Assembly: GCA_024239075.1 (NCBI GenBank)
Contig: JANBVI010000027.1
Coordinates: forward strand, 1-64,000
Reading direction: 5' to 3'
DNA length: 64,000 bases
From: Fischerella sp. CENA71
Lineage (GTDB): Bacteria; Cyanobacteriota; Cyanobacteriia; Cyanobacteriales; Nostocaceae
How positions within the stretch are numbered: the stretch's first letter is position 1; each line of letters begins with the position of its first letter. The notes beneath the pieces are model-generated. The model was not told the DNA's origin, searched no databases, and saw only the letters and a program-made list of their open reading frames with translations. The translations under genes and the position numbers were made by a program. Shown piece after piece: positions 18,285-27,448 of the stretch.

Positions 18285-18587
18285 TCACTTCATCAAATTA
18301 TCGTGGTGAGAAAGCAATCTTTCTACCTTGGCTTCATCTATCCTAGCTGTCAGCTTTCTAGATTCATGTAAATCTCTCATAGTTTTTGCTAAAGAGAAAG
18401 TAGAACCTATTGAAAAAGCCATACCCATACCCATAAAACCTTTCACCCAGTTATCCACGGGTAAGTTGACAATACCGACAGTAGTCATGGAAAGAGAAAG
18501 TAAAAAAGCAGCCCATGTTTGAAAAATCCAAGCTGTACTCTCTTTTTGTTGTGGTGCTGGTGTATGCATATTCTCTATCTGAGACAA
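18285..18587 (-). CDS. YiaA/YiaB-like two-helix membrane protein
   Basis: A 100-residue protein with two adjacent hydrophobic segments (AWIFQTWAAFLLSLSMTTVGIVNL and WVKGFMGMGMAFSIGSTFSLA) followed by a charged C-terminal helix (TMRDLHESRKLTARIDEAKVERLL). This is the layout of the YiaA/YiaB two-helix domain, whose function is unknown. It probably sits in the cytoplasmic or thylakoid membrane with a cytoplasmic C-terminus. It is a single leftward gene, convergent with the glycosyltransferase. The start could be Met1 or Met7. Confidence 0.8.
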   Translation of the reverse strand: MSQIENMHTPAPQQKESTAWIFQTWAAFLLSLSMTTVGIVNLPVDNWVKGFMGMGMAFSIGSTFSLAKTMRDLHESRKLTARIDEAKVERLLSHHDNLMK

Positions 18588-18798
18588 TACGAATTGATCG
18601 TTATTGTATTGATAGATATTGTGATGGAAATAAATTCAAAAGACAGTTTAATAACTGGACTCAATTGTTGTTAATACTTAAAGATTAAAAGGCAAAGAGA
18701 AAGGGCAGTATCTTAATCATTTAACCTTTTCTCTTTACCCTTTTACCTCTATTTTATTTGTCGCACTTTGGCAACTGGCACACAAGCAACAAGATCAA

Positions 18799-20430
18799 TT
18801 AATCTCTTTCTGCAAAAGTTTGTACTTTGCCATCAGGACTGTAAACGGCTCTAATGATCACAGATTGTCCATTACGATTGGGAGAAATAAAACGTTCACC
18901 AATTAAAGGCATTCCTGTGCGATCAATATATATTCTTGAAGCTTTTCCTAAAGGAAGGATACGTTCTATAGTGCCATCAACACCCACCATCAAACTATAC
19001 TCTAGTGTTTGGTTCAAGCCAGAAGGTGGCTGCCAGCGCTTTGTTAAAAATTGTTTAGCTTCTGACAATTGAGGAGTTGCGTCGAATACAGTGTTGCTGT
19101 TTCCTGTAGCAATTTTGTTGGAATTACGCTCTTGGCGCAATCTCTGGATTAATGCGGAAGTATCTTCTGTATCAACCGAGGAGGTAGTTGTTGATGATTG
19201 ATTTTGTTGACTACTACTACGCCTATTGGGTGCGGTAGCAATCGGTGGTGGAACAATAGGAAGAGTAGAAGGTAAGTTTGTGGCTGTAGTGGGTGAATTT
19301 AATGAAAGTTCCCCATTTTGGGCAACAACTCCATTTTTTGCAGTCAGGGTGGTGCTATTGGGTTGTGAGGAATTGGGTTTGGGTTGAATATTAACTTGCT
19401 GCGGTTGTGTTAATGTCAGTGGCGCGGGAAGTTTTGCTATTGGGGGTGTGGTGAATACGCTTTTCCCTGGAGAAGGCGAGGAGAAGGTGGCTGTAGGAGA
19501 TGTTGTAGAAACTGAAGGGGAAACAGCTTGAGAAGGTCGATTAGATATTAAGGGCGTATTTGGAAACCCCTGGGTTTGAGGAGAAGTTTGGTTTAGTGGT
19601 TGTAACGTTGAACCAGGTACAGATAAATTCTTAGAACCAAAGGGTAGGGCAGGTAGTTGATCGGTAGGGGTGAGTGCAGGTGTAGGTGTTGCCAGTTCTG
19701 GTAGGGGAGATGGTTCTAAGGCAAGTTTATCTTTGCTAGTACTGGGTTTTTGCTTACTCTGAATAGCATATTGGTAAGTAAATGGTACTAGACCAATAGC
19801 TAACACTAATACTGCGACGGCAGGCACCCAACCAGGAATAGCAAAACGCGATCTGTTTTGATAGAGACTAGGTAGGGCAAGCAAATCATCAGAGTATTGA
19901 TCTAAAGCTGTTGCCAAATCAAACAACTGTAGCACATTCAGTTGCACAACAGGCTGAGATGCTTGGTATCCTAAAGAACCGAGAAACAAATTATGGGTTA
20001 AACGGCTGTTTGGTTTGATGTGTATTTCGGTTTCTGGTAGCTGATTATTAAAAGAATTTAATGTTTGAGTAGAGACGGAGGGTTGTAATTGTTCTTGTGA
20101 TTGTAATTGATCTGCTTGATCTTGATCTGATGCTTTGGTTGAGTCCTCTAAATCTGAAAAGTTTGCCCAAAAACTTTCAGGGGACATTTGCAGGAATTCC
20201 TGCACATAGTTTGTTACTACTGTACACAAAGCTTCTAGTTGGTCGCGATCGCCCCGAATAACGATCTTCTGTTCTTCGCTTAGTCGTGGATCGTCAAAGC
20301 TTAACTCAAAGCGTAGATCCTTCAGAACAGATTTTCCCACCCAACGAGATAGAGATGAGCTTTGTGCCAACACTTCTAGCGTGCAAGTGGGTGGTGTGTA
20401 CCGACGGATGACAGAATTTGTTAGAGGCAT
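18799..20430 (-). CDS. DUF4335 family membrane protein
   Basis: A 543-residue cyanobacterial protein. The N-terminal 190 or so residues form the DUF4335 domain (starting MPLTNSVIRRYTPPTCTLEV). One membrane helix at about 197-219 (WVPAVAVLVLAIGLVPFTY) is followed by about 220 residues rich in Pro, Ser, Thr and Gln. A folded C-terminal domain (about 445-543: AKQFLTKRWQPPSGLNQTLE, then SLMVGVDGTIERILPLG) ends the protein and contains a pattern like those of TonB-type energy-transfer C-terminal domains, though I would not assign it. It lies 25 bp downstream of the DUF3038 gene, almost certainly in one operon. Function is unknown. Confidence 0.85.
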   Translation of the reverse strand: MPLTNSVIRRYTPPTCTLEVLAQSSSLSRWVGKSVLKDLRFELSFDDPRLSEEQKIVIRGDRDQLEALCTVVTNYVQEFLQMSPESFWANFSDLEDSTKASDQDQADQLQSQEQLQPSVSTQTLNSFNNQLPETEIHIKPNSRLTHNLFLGSLGYQASQPVVQLNVLQLFDLATALDQYSDDLLALPSLYQNRSRFAIPGWVPAVAVLVLAIGLVPFTYQYAIQSKQKPSTSKDKLALEPSPLPELATPTPALTPTDQLPALPFGSKNLSVPGSTLQPLNQTSPQTQGFPNTPLISNRPSQAVSPSVSTTSPTATFSSPSPGKSVFTTPPIAKLPAPLTLTQPQQVNIQPKPNSSQPNSTTLTAKNGVVAQNGELSLNSPTTATNLPSTLPIVPPPIATAPNRRSSSQQNQSSTTTSSVDTEDTSALIQRLRQERNSNKIATGNSNTVFDATPQLSEAKQFLTKRWQPPSGLNQTLEYSLMVGVDGTIERILPLGKASRIYIDRTGMPLIGERFISPNRNGQSVIIRAVYSPDGKVQTFAERD

Positions 20431-20455
20431 GGCAAGAACTGCAAGCAGGATATTT

Positions 20456-21061
20456 TCAAAATTTAGTTGAACGGTCGATAAGTGCTAGCCAGAGGCGGCG
20501 ATGTCCACCGGGTCCGCTATAAAAAAGTAAATCTATCAGCAGTTTTAAAGCCAGGTGGGTAAGTTCATCCGTGGAGATTGTCGAGTCCTCCTCCATCCGT
20601 TCTTGGTAAGTGTTGCAGAAAGCATCAATATAATCTCCTAACAAAGCAGCTTGATGAGGTTCGCGGTTGTTTTCCGCCATCTGTTCTAACAAGCCAACAG
20701 CACGCCGAATCAATTCTTGATGCTGCTTGGCAAGATAACAAATAATGAGAACAAGTGCTCGCGCTTCTTCAACATCGAGCTTTTTTCGCCCTCCTTGACC
20801 TTTGCGTAGCGGGTTAGACTGGCGTAGCCGCCACAGCGCTACACGGTCTGGCACTCTTGACTCTAAATTCAGGTTAATAGCCGCTGAAAGCATGGCCTCG
20901 GAGCCAATGCCAGTCAATGTTTCTAATGCCAACAGCACCAAATCTAATTGGGTTTTAATGTTTTCCCATTGAGTTGTATTTGGGGCTGGAAGCTTAATTA
21001 AATCCTCCCACTGGGGGGTAGGAGTGGGTAAATTGGCGGCAGAGTGCATAACTTTTAGCAT
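20456..21061 (-). CDS. DUF3038 family protein
   Basis: A 201-residue soluble, helix-rich protein of the DUF3038 family, known to me only from cyanobacteria. The core (LDLVLLALETLTGIGSEAML, then NLESRVPDRVALWRLRQSNP) is the recognisable part. There are no catalytic motifs, signal peptide or membrane segments. It precedes the DUF4335 gene by 25 bp on the same strand; this pairing suggests the two act together. Met1 and Met5 are both possible starts. Confidence 0.85.
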   Translation of the reverse strand: MLKVMHSAANLPTPTPQWEDLIKLPAPNTTQWENIKTQLDLVLLALETLTGIGSEAMLSAAINLNLESRVPDRVALWRLRQSNPLRKGQGGRKKLDVEEARALVLIICYLAKQHQELIRRAVGLLEQMAENNREPHQAALLGDYIDAFCNTYQERMEEDSTISTDELTHLALKLLIDLLFYSGPGGHRRLWLALIDRSTKF

Positions 21062-21698
21062 AGATGATCGGGCTGGTAGGGGCTGTTGCTGTTACCCATT
21101 TTGAAACCAGACTTTTACGAAAGAAGATTAGTTTCCTAAAGCTATGAACAGAAATCAGCCTACAGCAAGCTGCTGGGCATTTTCCATAACGTGAGATGGT
21201 TGGGTAAACAGCTGCGGTCTTTGTCTTACTCTATGACGAAAACCGATTTTATAAAAAGTACAAGCACTATTTATTGCGTCTTGTCTGCTAATTGCACCAA
21301 CCTTGGATTAACTATACTTTTTGCTTAAAATGATGCTTTATGCAAAATAAATAAATCTTCCTTTAGATAGATATTTTCTCCTGATTAATGGTTAATTGTT
21401 TATCTGACTACTGTACTTAACAACCAAAAAACACATTATCAGCCATATTTCAACAAGCCGTTTCTGAGAAAGTTTATTCTTTTGTTTACACAACAATAAG
21501 AATTTTTGATGATTATTGGAAATAATTTTGGTTTAAAGAATTAGCATACTTTTGTTTTTGCTGTTACTTGTTTAATTTTTCATCAATCTTTACTTAAACA
21601 ATTAAGATTCTAAACTGTGTGATAAAAATTAGAGACGCAATTGTTGCATCTCTACAGAGTATCTGAACTAAATTTATACAATCACTGTCTCAAGCATT
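21062..21698. other. AT-rich spacer with one small palindromic repeat
   Basis: 637 bases upstream of the DUF3038 operon and downstream of mutS2. An AGAGACGCAATTGTTGCATCTCT inverted repeat lies at 21631-21653, a divergent member of the AGAGACG hairpin family found elsewhere in the window; it may act as the mutS2 terminator. Nothing else was recognised. Confidence 0.45.
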
Positions 21699-24197
21699 TC
21701 AGTCTACATACGCAACAGTTACACCAGTACCGCCATCTGATTGTTCTGCTGCTTCGTAACGACTAACTCTGGGGTGTTGTTGCAAAAAGGCGTGAACTCC
21801 TTGGCGCAGTTTACCAGTGCCGTGTCCGTGAATAATCCAGATCGGCCCTGTTGCTTCCGAAATTGCTTTGTCTAAAATAAGTTCCGCATCTGCAACCCTA
21901 CGCCCGCGTATATCTACTGTATTTTTAGATGTGCGAATTGCTGGGGCTGGTTGGGGAGAAGATAAAGGGACATGGTGACGCGGGGACACGGAGACATTCT
22001 CCGCGTCTTTCCTTCTTCGCATCTCCGCGTCTGGTTTAGCAACTGGTTCAGCTTTTTTACCATCCAGAGATTCCACATCTTCGAGTTTGACTGTCATTTT
22101 CATAATCCCAAACCGGACAGTTAACTCACCATCGTCATCGGGTGCAGTTAAGACTTCTGCTGTTTGTCCTAATTTGGGAATACGGATGCGATCGCCTTCT
22201 TTAGGAATGTATCCTTGTTTCGGTTTTGGTGGTGGTTGGGGTATAAATTTTTCGGCGATTTGATGCAAAGATTTTGTGGCTTGTTGGGCATCTTGGGCAG
22301 TGGGTGTACCTTGCTGCAAGCGGCGAATTACTTGAGCGATTTCGCTTCTCGCTTGAGCGATCGCTTGCTGAACTGCGACTTCTTGAGAAGCACGCAAAGC
22401 TTGTTCTCTTTCCTGTAAATTTGCGGCTTTTGCGGAGACTTCTTTGTATAAACGCTCTGCTTGCTGCAATAAATCTTGTGCTTGTGCTGCTTTGGTTTCT
22501 TGGCGACGACGTTGCGCTTCTAATCCGGCAATTACTTGGTTAACTTCGTCTGTTGAGCCTCCTAGATTTGTTTTCGCCTGTTCCACAACTTCTGCTTTTA
22601 ACCCCAAGCGGCGAGCAATTGCCAAAGCATTAGAACGTCCAGGAATTCCCCACAATAAACGATAAGTAGGCGAAAGGGTAGCTTCATCAAACTCTACTGA
22701 GGCATTTTCAAAGCGTTCATCTTGGTATTTCAAGGCTTTGAGTTCGCCAAAGTGAGTTGTTGCCATCGTTAATTGTGCATGATCTGCCAGATAACGTAAC
22801 AAGGCGATCGCTAAGGCACTACCTTCAGCAGGATCTGTACCTGCACCAACTTCATCGAGGAGGATGAGGGAGGACACAGGGACACGGGGAGGCTCTGACG
22901 CGGAGACATTTTGATTCTCCGCGTCTCCCCCTCTCATTTTCTCCGCATCTTCTTCATTTCTCAATGCTTCCAAAATCCGACTAATGCGACGAATATGCCC
23001 AGAAAAAGTAGATAAATTCTGTTGTAGAGATTGTTCGTCGCCAATATCTGCTAATACCTTGTCAAACCAAGGTAATTCTACTGGTTCACGGGCAGGAACA
23101 AATAAACCAACCTTTGCCATTAAGGCTGCTAAACCCAAGGTTTTTAAAGTGACTGTTTTACCACCTGTATTTGGTCCAGTAATCGTTACTACTTTAATTT
23201 CTGGTTGAACCAGTAAATCTACAGGTATTACTGCTGATCCTTGTTCGTGTTGTTGTTGCCACACTAACAACGGATGACGTAATTGCCGTAGGGTGATGTA
23301 CTCATTTTCTTGGCGATTGATAAAACGGGGTGGGTTGGCTTGTAGCCAGAAACTATAGCGCGCTTTAGCAGTTGCTAAATCTAAAGTAGTGGCGATCGCG
23401 AGTAATTCTTCTAAATCAGATTTTACTTCTGCCACTTGTTCAGTTAAAGCACGACGAATAGCTTCTTCTTCGGCCTGCTCTCTTCTCACTAACTGCCGCA
23501 GTTGATTACCCAAGGGAACAATGGAATTTGGCTCTATATATAGCGTTGCCCCGCTAGCAGATGTGTCGTGAACTATACCAGGAATTGCATCTTTTTGGGG
23601 CGCTTTCACAGGAATGACATAGCGATCGCCGCGTTGAGTAATTAGCTGTTCCTGAACGGCATTTGACTTTACTTGGATAATATTTTGTAATTTTTGGGTA
23701 ATTTGATTACGTAATTTACGCAAATCTGTACGAATGTCAGCAAGTTTTTGGCTAGCGCGATCGCTGACTTGTCCTCGTTCATCAATACAACGATGAATTT
23801 CCTGTTCTAGTTCTGGATAAGTTCTTAAATCAGCAACTAATTCGATGAGAATAGGTAAATCTGGCTGGTTATCGATGACACGACGTAGATTTCTACTTCC
23901 CGCCAGCGTGGTAGCAATAGCCAGCAGTTCATCACCTGCTAGAACTCCTTGCAGTTCTGCTCTTTCGAGACAATCACCAATATCTTGAATGCCTTCAAAC
24001 GAAAGTCCTGTAGTGAGCCGACTTTCGAGTTCATAAACTTCTTTGGTTTGCGTCAACAAATACTCACTCTCAACTTGAGAGTCAGGTGGCGTCAAATCAC
24101 GCGCTGCGATCGCCCCAAGTTTCGTAGCCGCAAAGGTTGATAGATGCTGGCAGAGGCGATGCCATTCGAGTAGTTCTAGAGTTTCAGATTGAATCAA
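21699..24197 (-). CDS. mutS2: endonuclease MutS2
   Basis: An 832-residue MutS2, a MutS-like ATPase fused to a Smr nuclease domain. The family is linked to suppression of recombination and, in some bacteria, rescue of collided ribosomes. The ATPase core has Walker A GPNTGGKT near residues 340-347, Walker B SLILLDEVGAGTDPAEGS and the H-loop MATTHFGELKALKY. A coiled coil follows (about 530-620), then a KOW-like segment and the Smr domain with VDIRGRR and IHGHGTGKLRQG at about 755-832. Two low-complexity inserts are odd: about 30 residues just before Walker B, and about 25 residues before the Smr domain, both encoded by GC-rich palindromic repeats found also between genes. The frame is kept in both. 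Confidence 0.96.
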   Translation of the reverse strand: MIQSETLELLEWHRLCQHLSTFAATKLGAIAARDLTPPDSQVESEYLLTQTKEVYELESRLTTGLSFEGIQDIGDCLERAELQGVLAGDELLAIATTLAGSRNLRRVIDNQPDLPILIELVADLRTYPELEQEIHRCIDERGQVSDRASQKLADIRTDLRKLRNQITQKLQNIIQVKSNAVQEQLITQRGDRYVIPVKAPQKDAIPGIVHDTSASGATLYIEPNSIVPLGNQLRQLVRREQAEEEAIRRALTEQVAEVKSDLEELLAIATTLDLATAKARYSFWLQANPPRFINRQENEYITLRQLRHPLLVWQQQHEQGSAVIPVDLLVQPEIKVVTITGPNTGGKTVTLKTLGLAALMAKVGLFVPAREPVELPWFDKVLADIGDEQSLQQNLSTFSGHIRRISRILEALRNEEDAEKMRGGDAENQNVSASEPPRVPVSSLILLDEVGAGTDPAEGSALAIALLRYLADHAQLTMATTHFGELKALKYQDERFENASVEFDEATLSPTYRLLWGIPGRSNALAIARRLGLKAEVVEQAKTNLGGSTDEVNQVIAGLEAQRRRQETKAAQAQDLLQQAERLYKEVSAKAANLQEREQALRASQEVAVQQAIAQARSEIAQVIRRLQQGTPTAQDAQQATKSLHQIAEKFIPQPPPKPKQGYIPKEGDRIRIPKLGQTAEVLTAPDDDGELTVRFGIMKMTVKLEDVESLDGKKAEPVAKPDAEMRRRKDAENVSVSPRHHVPLSSPQPAPAIRTSKNTVDIRGRRVADAELILDKAISEATGPIWIIHGHGTGKLRQGVHAFLQQHPRVSRYEAAEQSDGGTGVTVAYVD

Positions 24198-24982
24198 GGC
24201 TTTATATATCTAGCTTGAAAATGGGTGTGAGGGTGTAAGGGGGTAGGAGGAGTCATCCGATTTTGGATTTTAGACTTCGTCGTGAGCGCTCAGTCGAACG
24301 ATTTTGGATTTTGGATTGACGAGGCACGGGTGGCGAACCTGCGTCGCCACCCGTGCCGTCCCCACGGATGGGTCCGCTTTCTTGGGAATTTTGGATGCGT
24401 GGATTTCCGATCGGTTCCCAGGATTTATCCGCTTTCTTGTACCCTGCTCGGAATGATTGGTCATATTTTCATCCCGTAGTTGTGTGATTGCTCATCTGAG
24501 TGTCTAATTTCTATAATTTGATGAATATATGATTTGAATAATCTGAAATTTATCCTAGCAATACAAATCCCTCCATGGGTTACTCTCAAAGGTTGAGATT
24601 TCCGTATTGATCAAAAAAAGGCCTTTTGAGGAGTAAGGATATAGGAGTATCAAAGGATTCTGTGGCTGCTGGGTAAAAATTTCCGCTTATTTTCAAAGAT
24701 ATGAATTGAAGAAAAATTCTTGTTTTTTGTTACACTCCCACACCCTTACACCTTTACATCCTTATATCCTCACACCATCATATCTTTACATACCTTTGCC
24801 CTCATTAATTAACACCAAACTGAAGTAAAAAAAGATGCAAAAACTGCTTACTTCAGCCTTGTTGTTTACCTTGATTATTGTTGGCGTTTTTTGTAACTTG
24901 CGTGGTTAATTTAAAAAAAACCGCTGCAAATATTCTCACAATTTGATACCCTAGCTTAAACAGATTTGGGAACATTAACAGC
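24198..24982. repeat. repeat-rich divergent spacer between mutS2 and guaB3
   Basis: 785 bases. GATTTTGGATTTT runs occupy 24259-24318. A perfect 14-bp inverted repeat, GGCACGGGTGGCGA (24323-24336) with its complement at 24344-24357 and a 7-nt loop, follows. At about 24724-24790 there is a pyrimidine-rich CACACCCTTACACCTTTACATCC run. Overlapping 64- and 65-codon ORFs over the hairpin are repeat translations and were not accepted. Confidence 0.6.
24835..24909 (+). CDS. possible 24-residue hydrophobic peptide
   Basis: ATG at 24835 to TAA at 24907 encodes MQKLLTSALLFTLIIVGVFC plus NLRG, a single hydrophobic helix with a basic start. The upstream GAAGTAAAAAAAG is a weak ribosome-binding site. It lies 74 bp before guaB3 on the same strand. 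It resembles small membrane peptides, but such an ORF can easily occur by chance in AT-rich DNA. Confidence 0.2.
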   Translation: MQKLLTSALLFTLIIVGVFCNLRG

Positions 24983-26146
24983 GTGGAAACTCAAATTGGG
25001 CGGGGGAAAACAGCTCGTAGGGCTTACGGAATAGATGAAATAGCTTTAGCACCTGGCAACAGGACGCTAGATCCGAGTTTAGCAAACACCAAATGGCGTA
25101 TTGGTAATATTGAGCGAGAAATCCCAATTATTGCCAGCGCCATGGATGGTGTAGTAGACGTTCGCATGGCCGTGCTTCTGTCAAATTTAGGAGCATTGGG
25201 TGTGTTGAATTTAGAAGGAATTCAAACTCGTTATGCTGACCCAGAACCGATTTTGGACAAAATAGCTTCGGTGGGCAAAGAAGAATTTGTTCCCTTGATG
25301 CAAGAACTTTATGCTGAATCCATTAAACCAGAATTAATTGAACAAAGAATTAGAGAAATTAAACAACAAGGCGGTATAGCCGCAGTTAGTGCGACTCCCG
25401 CAGGAGCAAGTAAATATGGTGCAGTAGTTGCAAAAGCAGGGGCAGATTTATTTTTTGTACAAGCAACAGTTGTTTCTACATCACATCTGTCGCCAGAGTC
25501 TATAGTACCTCTTGACTTGGCTCAATTTTGCCAAGAAATGCCCATACCTGTGATTTTAGGTAACTGTGTGACTTATGAAGTCACACTGGACTTAATGAAA
25601 GCAGGAGCTGCTGCGGTGCTTGTCGGTATTGGTCCCGGTGCTGCTTGTACTTCCCGTGGCGTCTTGGGAGTGGGTGTACCACAAGCAACTGCGATCGCAG
25701 ACTGTGCAGCCGCCCGTGATGAATATTATCAACAAACAGGTAAATATATTCCAGTAATTGCTGATGGTGGTTTAATCACTGGTGGTGACATCTGTAAGTG
25801 CATTGCTTGTGGTGCTGATGGAGTCATGATCGGTTCTCCTTTTGCCAGGGCTGCTGAAGCACCAGGACGAGGCTATCATTGGGGTATGGCAACTCCTAGC
25901 CCTGTATTACCTCGTGGGACACGCATTCGCGTAGGTACAACTGGTACTTTAGAACAAATTCTTGTTGGCCCAGCCCAGCTAGATGATGGTACTCATAATC
26001 TTTTGGGAGCCTTAAAAACTAGTATGGGAACACTAGGAGCCAAAAACATCAAAGAAATGCAGCAAGTCGAAGTTGTGATTGCTCCTTCCTTGTTAACTGA
26101 GGGTAAAGTATACCAAAAAGCTCAACAACTAGGTATGGGTAAATAA
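24983..26146 (+). CDS. guaB3: GuaB3-type IMP dehydrogenase
   Basis: A 387-residue TIM-barrel protein of the IMP dehydrogenase/GMP reductase superfamily, shorter than canonical GuaB because the CBS-domain pair is absent. The cyanobacterial GuaB3 group has been shown to have IMP dehydrogenase activity (IMP to XMP with NAD). Visible motifs: the start region [11 protein letters not shown]-like ([18 protein letters not shown]), DADG-like ISDGG replaced by VIADGGL with [16 protein letters not shown], and the catalytic cysteine loop [17 protein letters not shown] near residue 222. The start codon is GTG at 24983. Yfr1 and trxA follow downstream, a gene order conserved in cyanobacteria. Confidence 0.9.
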   Translation: METQIGRGKTARRAYGIDEIALAPGNRTLDPSLANTKWRIGNIEREIPIIASAMDGVVDVRMAVLLSNLGALGVLNLEGIQTRYADPEPILDKIASVGKEEFVPLMQELYAESIKPELIEQRIREIKQQGGIAAVSATPAGASKYGAVVAKAGADLFFVQATVVSTSHLSPESIVPLDLAQFCQEMPIPVILGNCVTYEVTLDLMKAGAAAVLVGIGPGAACTSRGVLGVGVPQATAIADCAAARDEYYQQTGKYIPVIADGGLITGGDICKCIACGADGVMIGSPFARAAEAPGRGYHWGMATPSPVLPRGTRIRVGTTGTLEQILVGPAQLDDGTHNLLGALKTSMGTLGAKNIKEMQQVEVVIAPSLLTEGKVYQKAQQLGMGK

Positions 26147-26194
26147 AATAGGTTAGTTGTAGTAGAGAGAGTATCGGGAGTGTAGATAGTAACT

Positions 26195-26266
26195 ATAAAA
26201 AAATAATCAACCATTAACTACCAACTACCAACTACCAACCATCAACTACCAACTACCAACGACTAT
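26195..26266. repeat. heptamer tandem repeat (AACTACC)
   Basis: From about 26214 the 7-bp unit AACTACC (with one CATCAACTACC variant) is repeated about seven times, ending near 26264. It is a short tandem repeat of the kind common in heterocystous cyanobacteria, located after guaB3 and before Yfr1. Confidence 0.65.
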
Positions 26267-26320
26267 AAAAAAATTTTTCCAGACTCTAAAACATTTCCTG
26301 GAAAAATCACATATGTCGCC

Positions 26321-26326
26321 TACAAT
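26321..26326 (+). promoter_or_regulatory. -10 box of Yfr1
   Basis: TACAAT lies 7 bp before the expected 5' end of Yfr1 (about 26333). No clear -35 element was seen. Confidence 0.55.
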
Positions 26327-26332
26327 AGAAAT

Positions 26333-26403
26333 AGCGGAGACGCATGTTTCCGTTCACTCCTCACACCACACTCCGCCCGGACTACTGTTCGGGCGGTTCC
26401 TTT
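26333..26403 (+). ncRNA. yfr1: Yfr1 small regulatory RNA
   Basis: A short RNA with the full Yfr1 architecture. The first hairpin is CGGAGA (26335-26340) with TTTCCG (26347-26352). An unpaired stretch follows with the conserved ACTCCTCACACC core at 26356-26367. The second hairpin, CCGCCCG (26373-26379) with CGGGCGG (26390-26396), ends in a T-rich tract and doubles as the terminator. Yfr1 is a cyanobacterial trans-acting sRNA whose single-stranded core pairs with mRNA leaders such as those of outer-membrane porins. The location between guaB3 and trxA matches its known conserved site. Confidence 0.93.
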
Positions 26404-26634
26404 TGTTTATAAAAAAAAAGCTAAAACCATATACTTTTTGCCAAAAGCAGAGATAAGGTTACACAGTAACGGGTAAAGGAAAATAAAAACCCTTTAACCT
26501 TTCCCCAATTTATTGAAAGAATAACTTTTGCAAAAGATATCATATACAAATCTATCTGTCTCACTCCAAGCAGTGCTTTTTGCTATGGTAGAATTTCAGC
26601 ACGATCAAAAATATATAGGCAAAGGTTTGTAGCC

Positions 26635-26958
26635 ATGTCAGCAGCCGCACAAGTTACCGACTCCACTTTTAAGCAGGAAGTATTAGACAGCGAAGTTCCT
26701 GTTTTGGTTGACTTTTGGGCACCCTGGTGCGGTCCTTGCCGGATGGTAGCCCCAGTTGTAGATGAAATAGCAGCTCAATATGAAGGTCAACTCAAGGTAG
26801 TTAAGGTCAATACCGATGAGAATCCTAATGTTGCTAGTCAGTACGGTATCCGCAGCATTCCCACATTGATGATTTTTAAGGGTGGACAAAAAGTTGATAT
26901 GGTAGTAGGCGCTGTACCAAAGACTACATTAGCTAATACTTTGGAAAAATATCTTTAA
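26635..26958 (+). CDS. trxA: thioredoxin (m-type)
   Basis: A 107-residue thioredoxin, the disulfide reductant that regulates photosynthetic and metabolic enzymes and is itself reduced through ferredoxin- or NADPH-thioredoxin reductase. The active site is W31-C32-G33-P34-C35 inside [18 protein letters not shown]; the cis-proline region is [14 protein letters not shown]. The length is standard for the bacterial or m-type group. It is preceded by Yfr1 and followed by a hairpin at 26981-27003. Confidence 0.97.
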   Translation: MSAAAQVTDSTFKQEVLDSEVPVLVDFWAPWCGPCRMVAPVVDEIAAQYEGQLKVVKVNTDENPNVASQYGIRSIPTLMIFKGGQKVDMVVGAVPKTTLANTLEKYL

Positions 26959-26971
26959 AATTTCAGTTACT

Positions 26972-27020
26972 GCAAATACTTTTGGAGTGTTTTTCACTCC
27001 AAAAACACCCTAAATATTTG
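26972..27020 (+). terminator. nested hairpins after trxA, probable terminator
   Basis: An inner perfect 9-bp stem, TTTGGAGTG (26981-26989) with CACTCCAAA (26995-27003), has a TTTTT loop. An outer stem, GCAAATA (26972-26978) with TATTTGC (27014-27020), encloses it. There is no T-tract right after the inner stem, so efficiency is uncertain. Confidence 0.5.
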
Positions 27021-27448
27021 CCAGTAAAAATAAAGGAATACTGACCTTGGTTTCCTAAGTCTAATATTTTTCCAACTATGTAGTTTGCACTGTGTTTAAC
27101 TACTAAACACACAATAGCAATAAAGCCTACCCTAAAAAAGTCATCTGTGATTCATTTTTCACCCTTTGTTTGTTCCTTCCCCAGTAGAAAAAACTAGTGC
27201 AAAAGGTAAAAAAACAAAGCTGTAAAGCTTTGATAGCAATGTTTTAGCTTATTTTTACTGTTGTGTTCACTTTTGCCACGCTGCACTAGATTATGTTCGC
27301 AAAGTAATTTTTGATTGGCAAGGAAGTAGTAGCGCCTTAGTTTTTATAACTGGAGGTGCTTTTTTATTTACACAAAAGGGTTTTCCAGAGAAATGTCATA
27401 TTGGAGCAAATTCAGGTAAAATATAGTGCCGCATTGGCTACAGTTCTC
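27021..27448. other. AT-rich spacer and alternative N-terminal extension region
   Basis: About 430 bases between trxA and the LOG-family gene. The frame of the latter is open back to a GTG at 27356 (GGAG directly adjacent, too close for a normal ribosome-binding site). The extra 31 residues do not look like the family's N-terminus. No other element was recognised. Confidence 0.4.

Noticed and set aside
24270-24479. ORFs of 64 and 65 codons over the GC-rich hairpin
   Set aside because: Both strands are open only because of the palindrome; sequence is repeat-derived and flanked by GATTTTGG runs.
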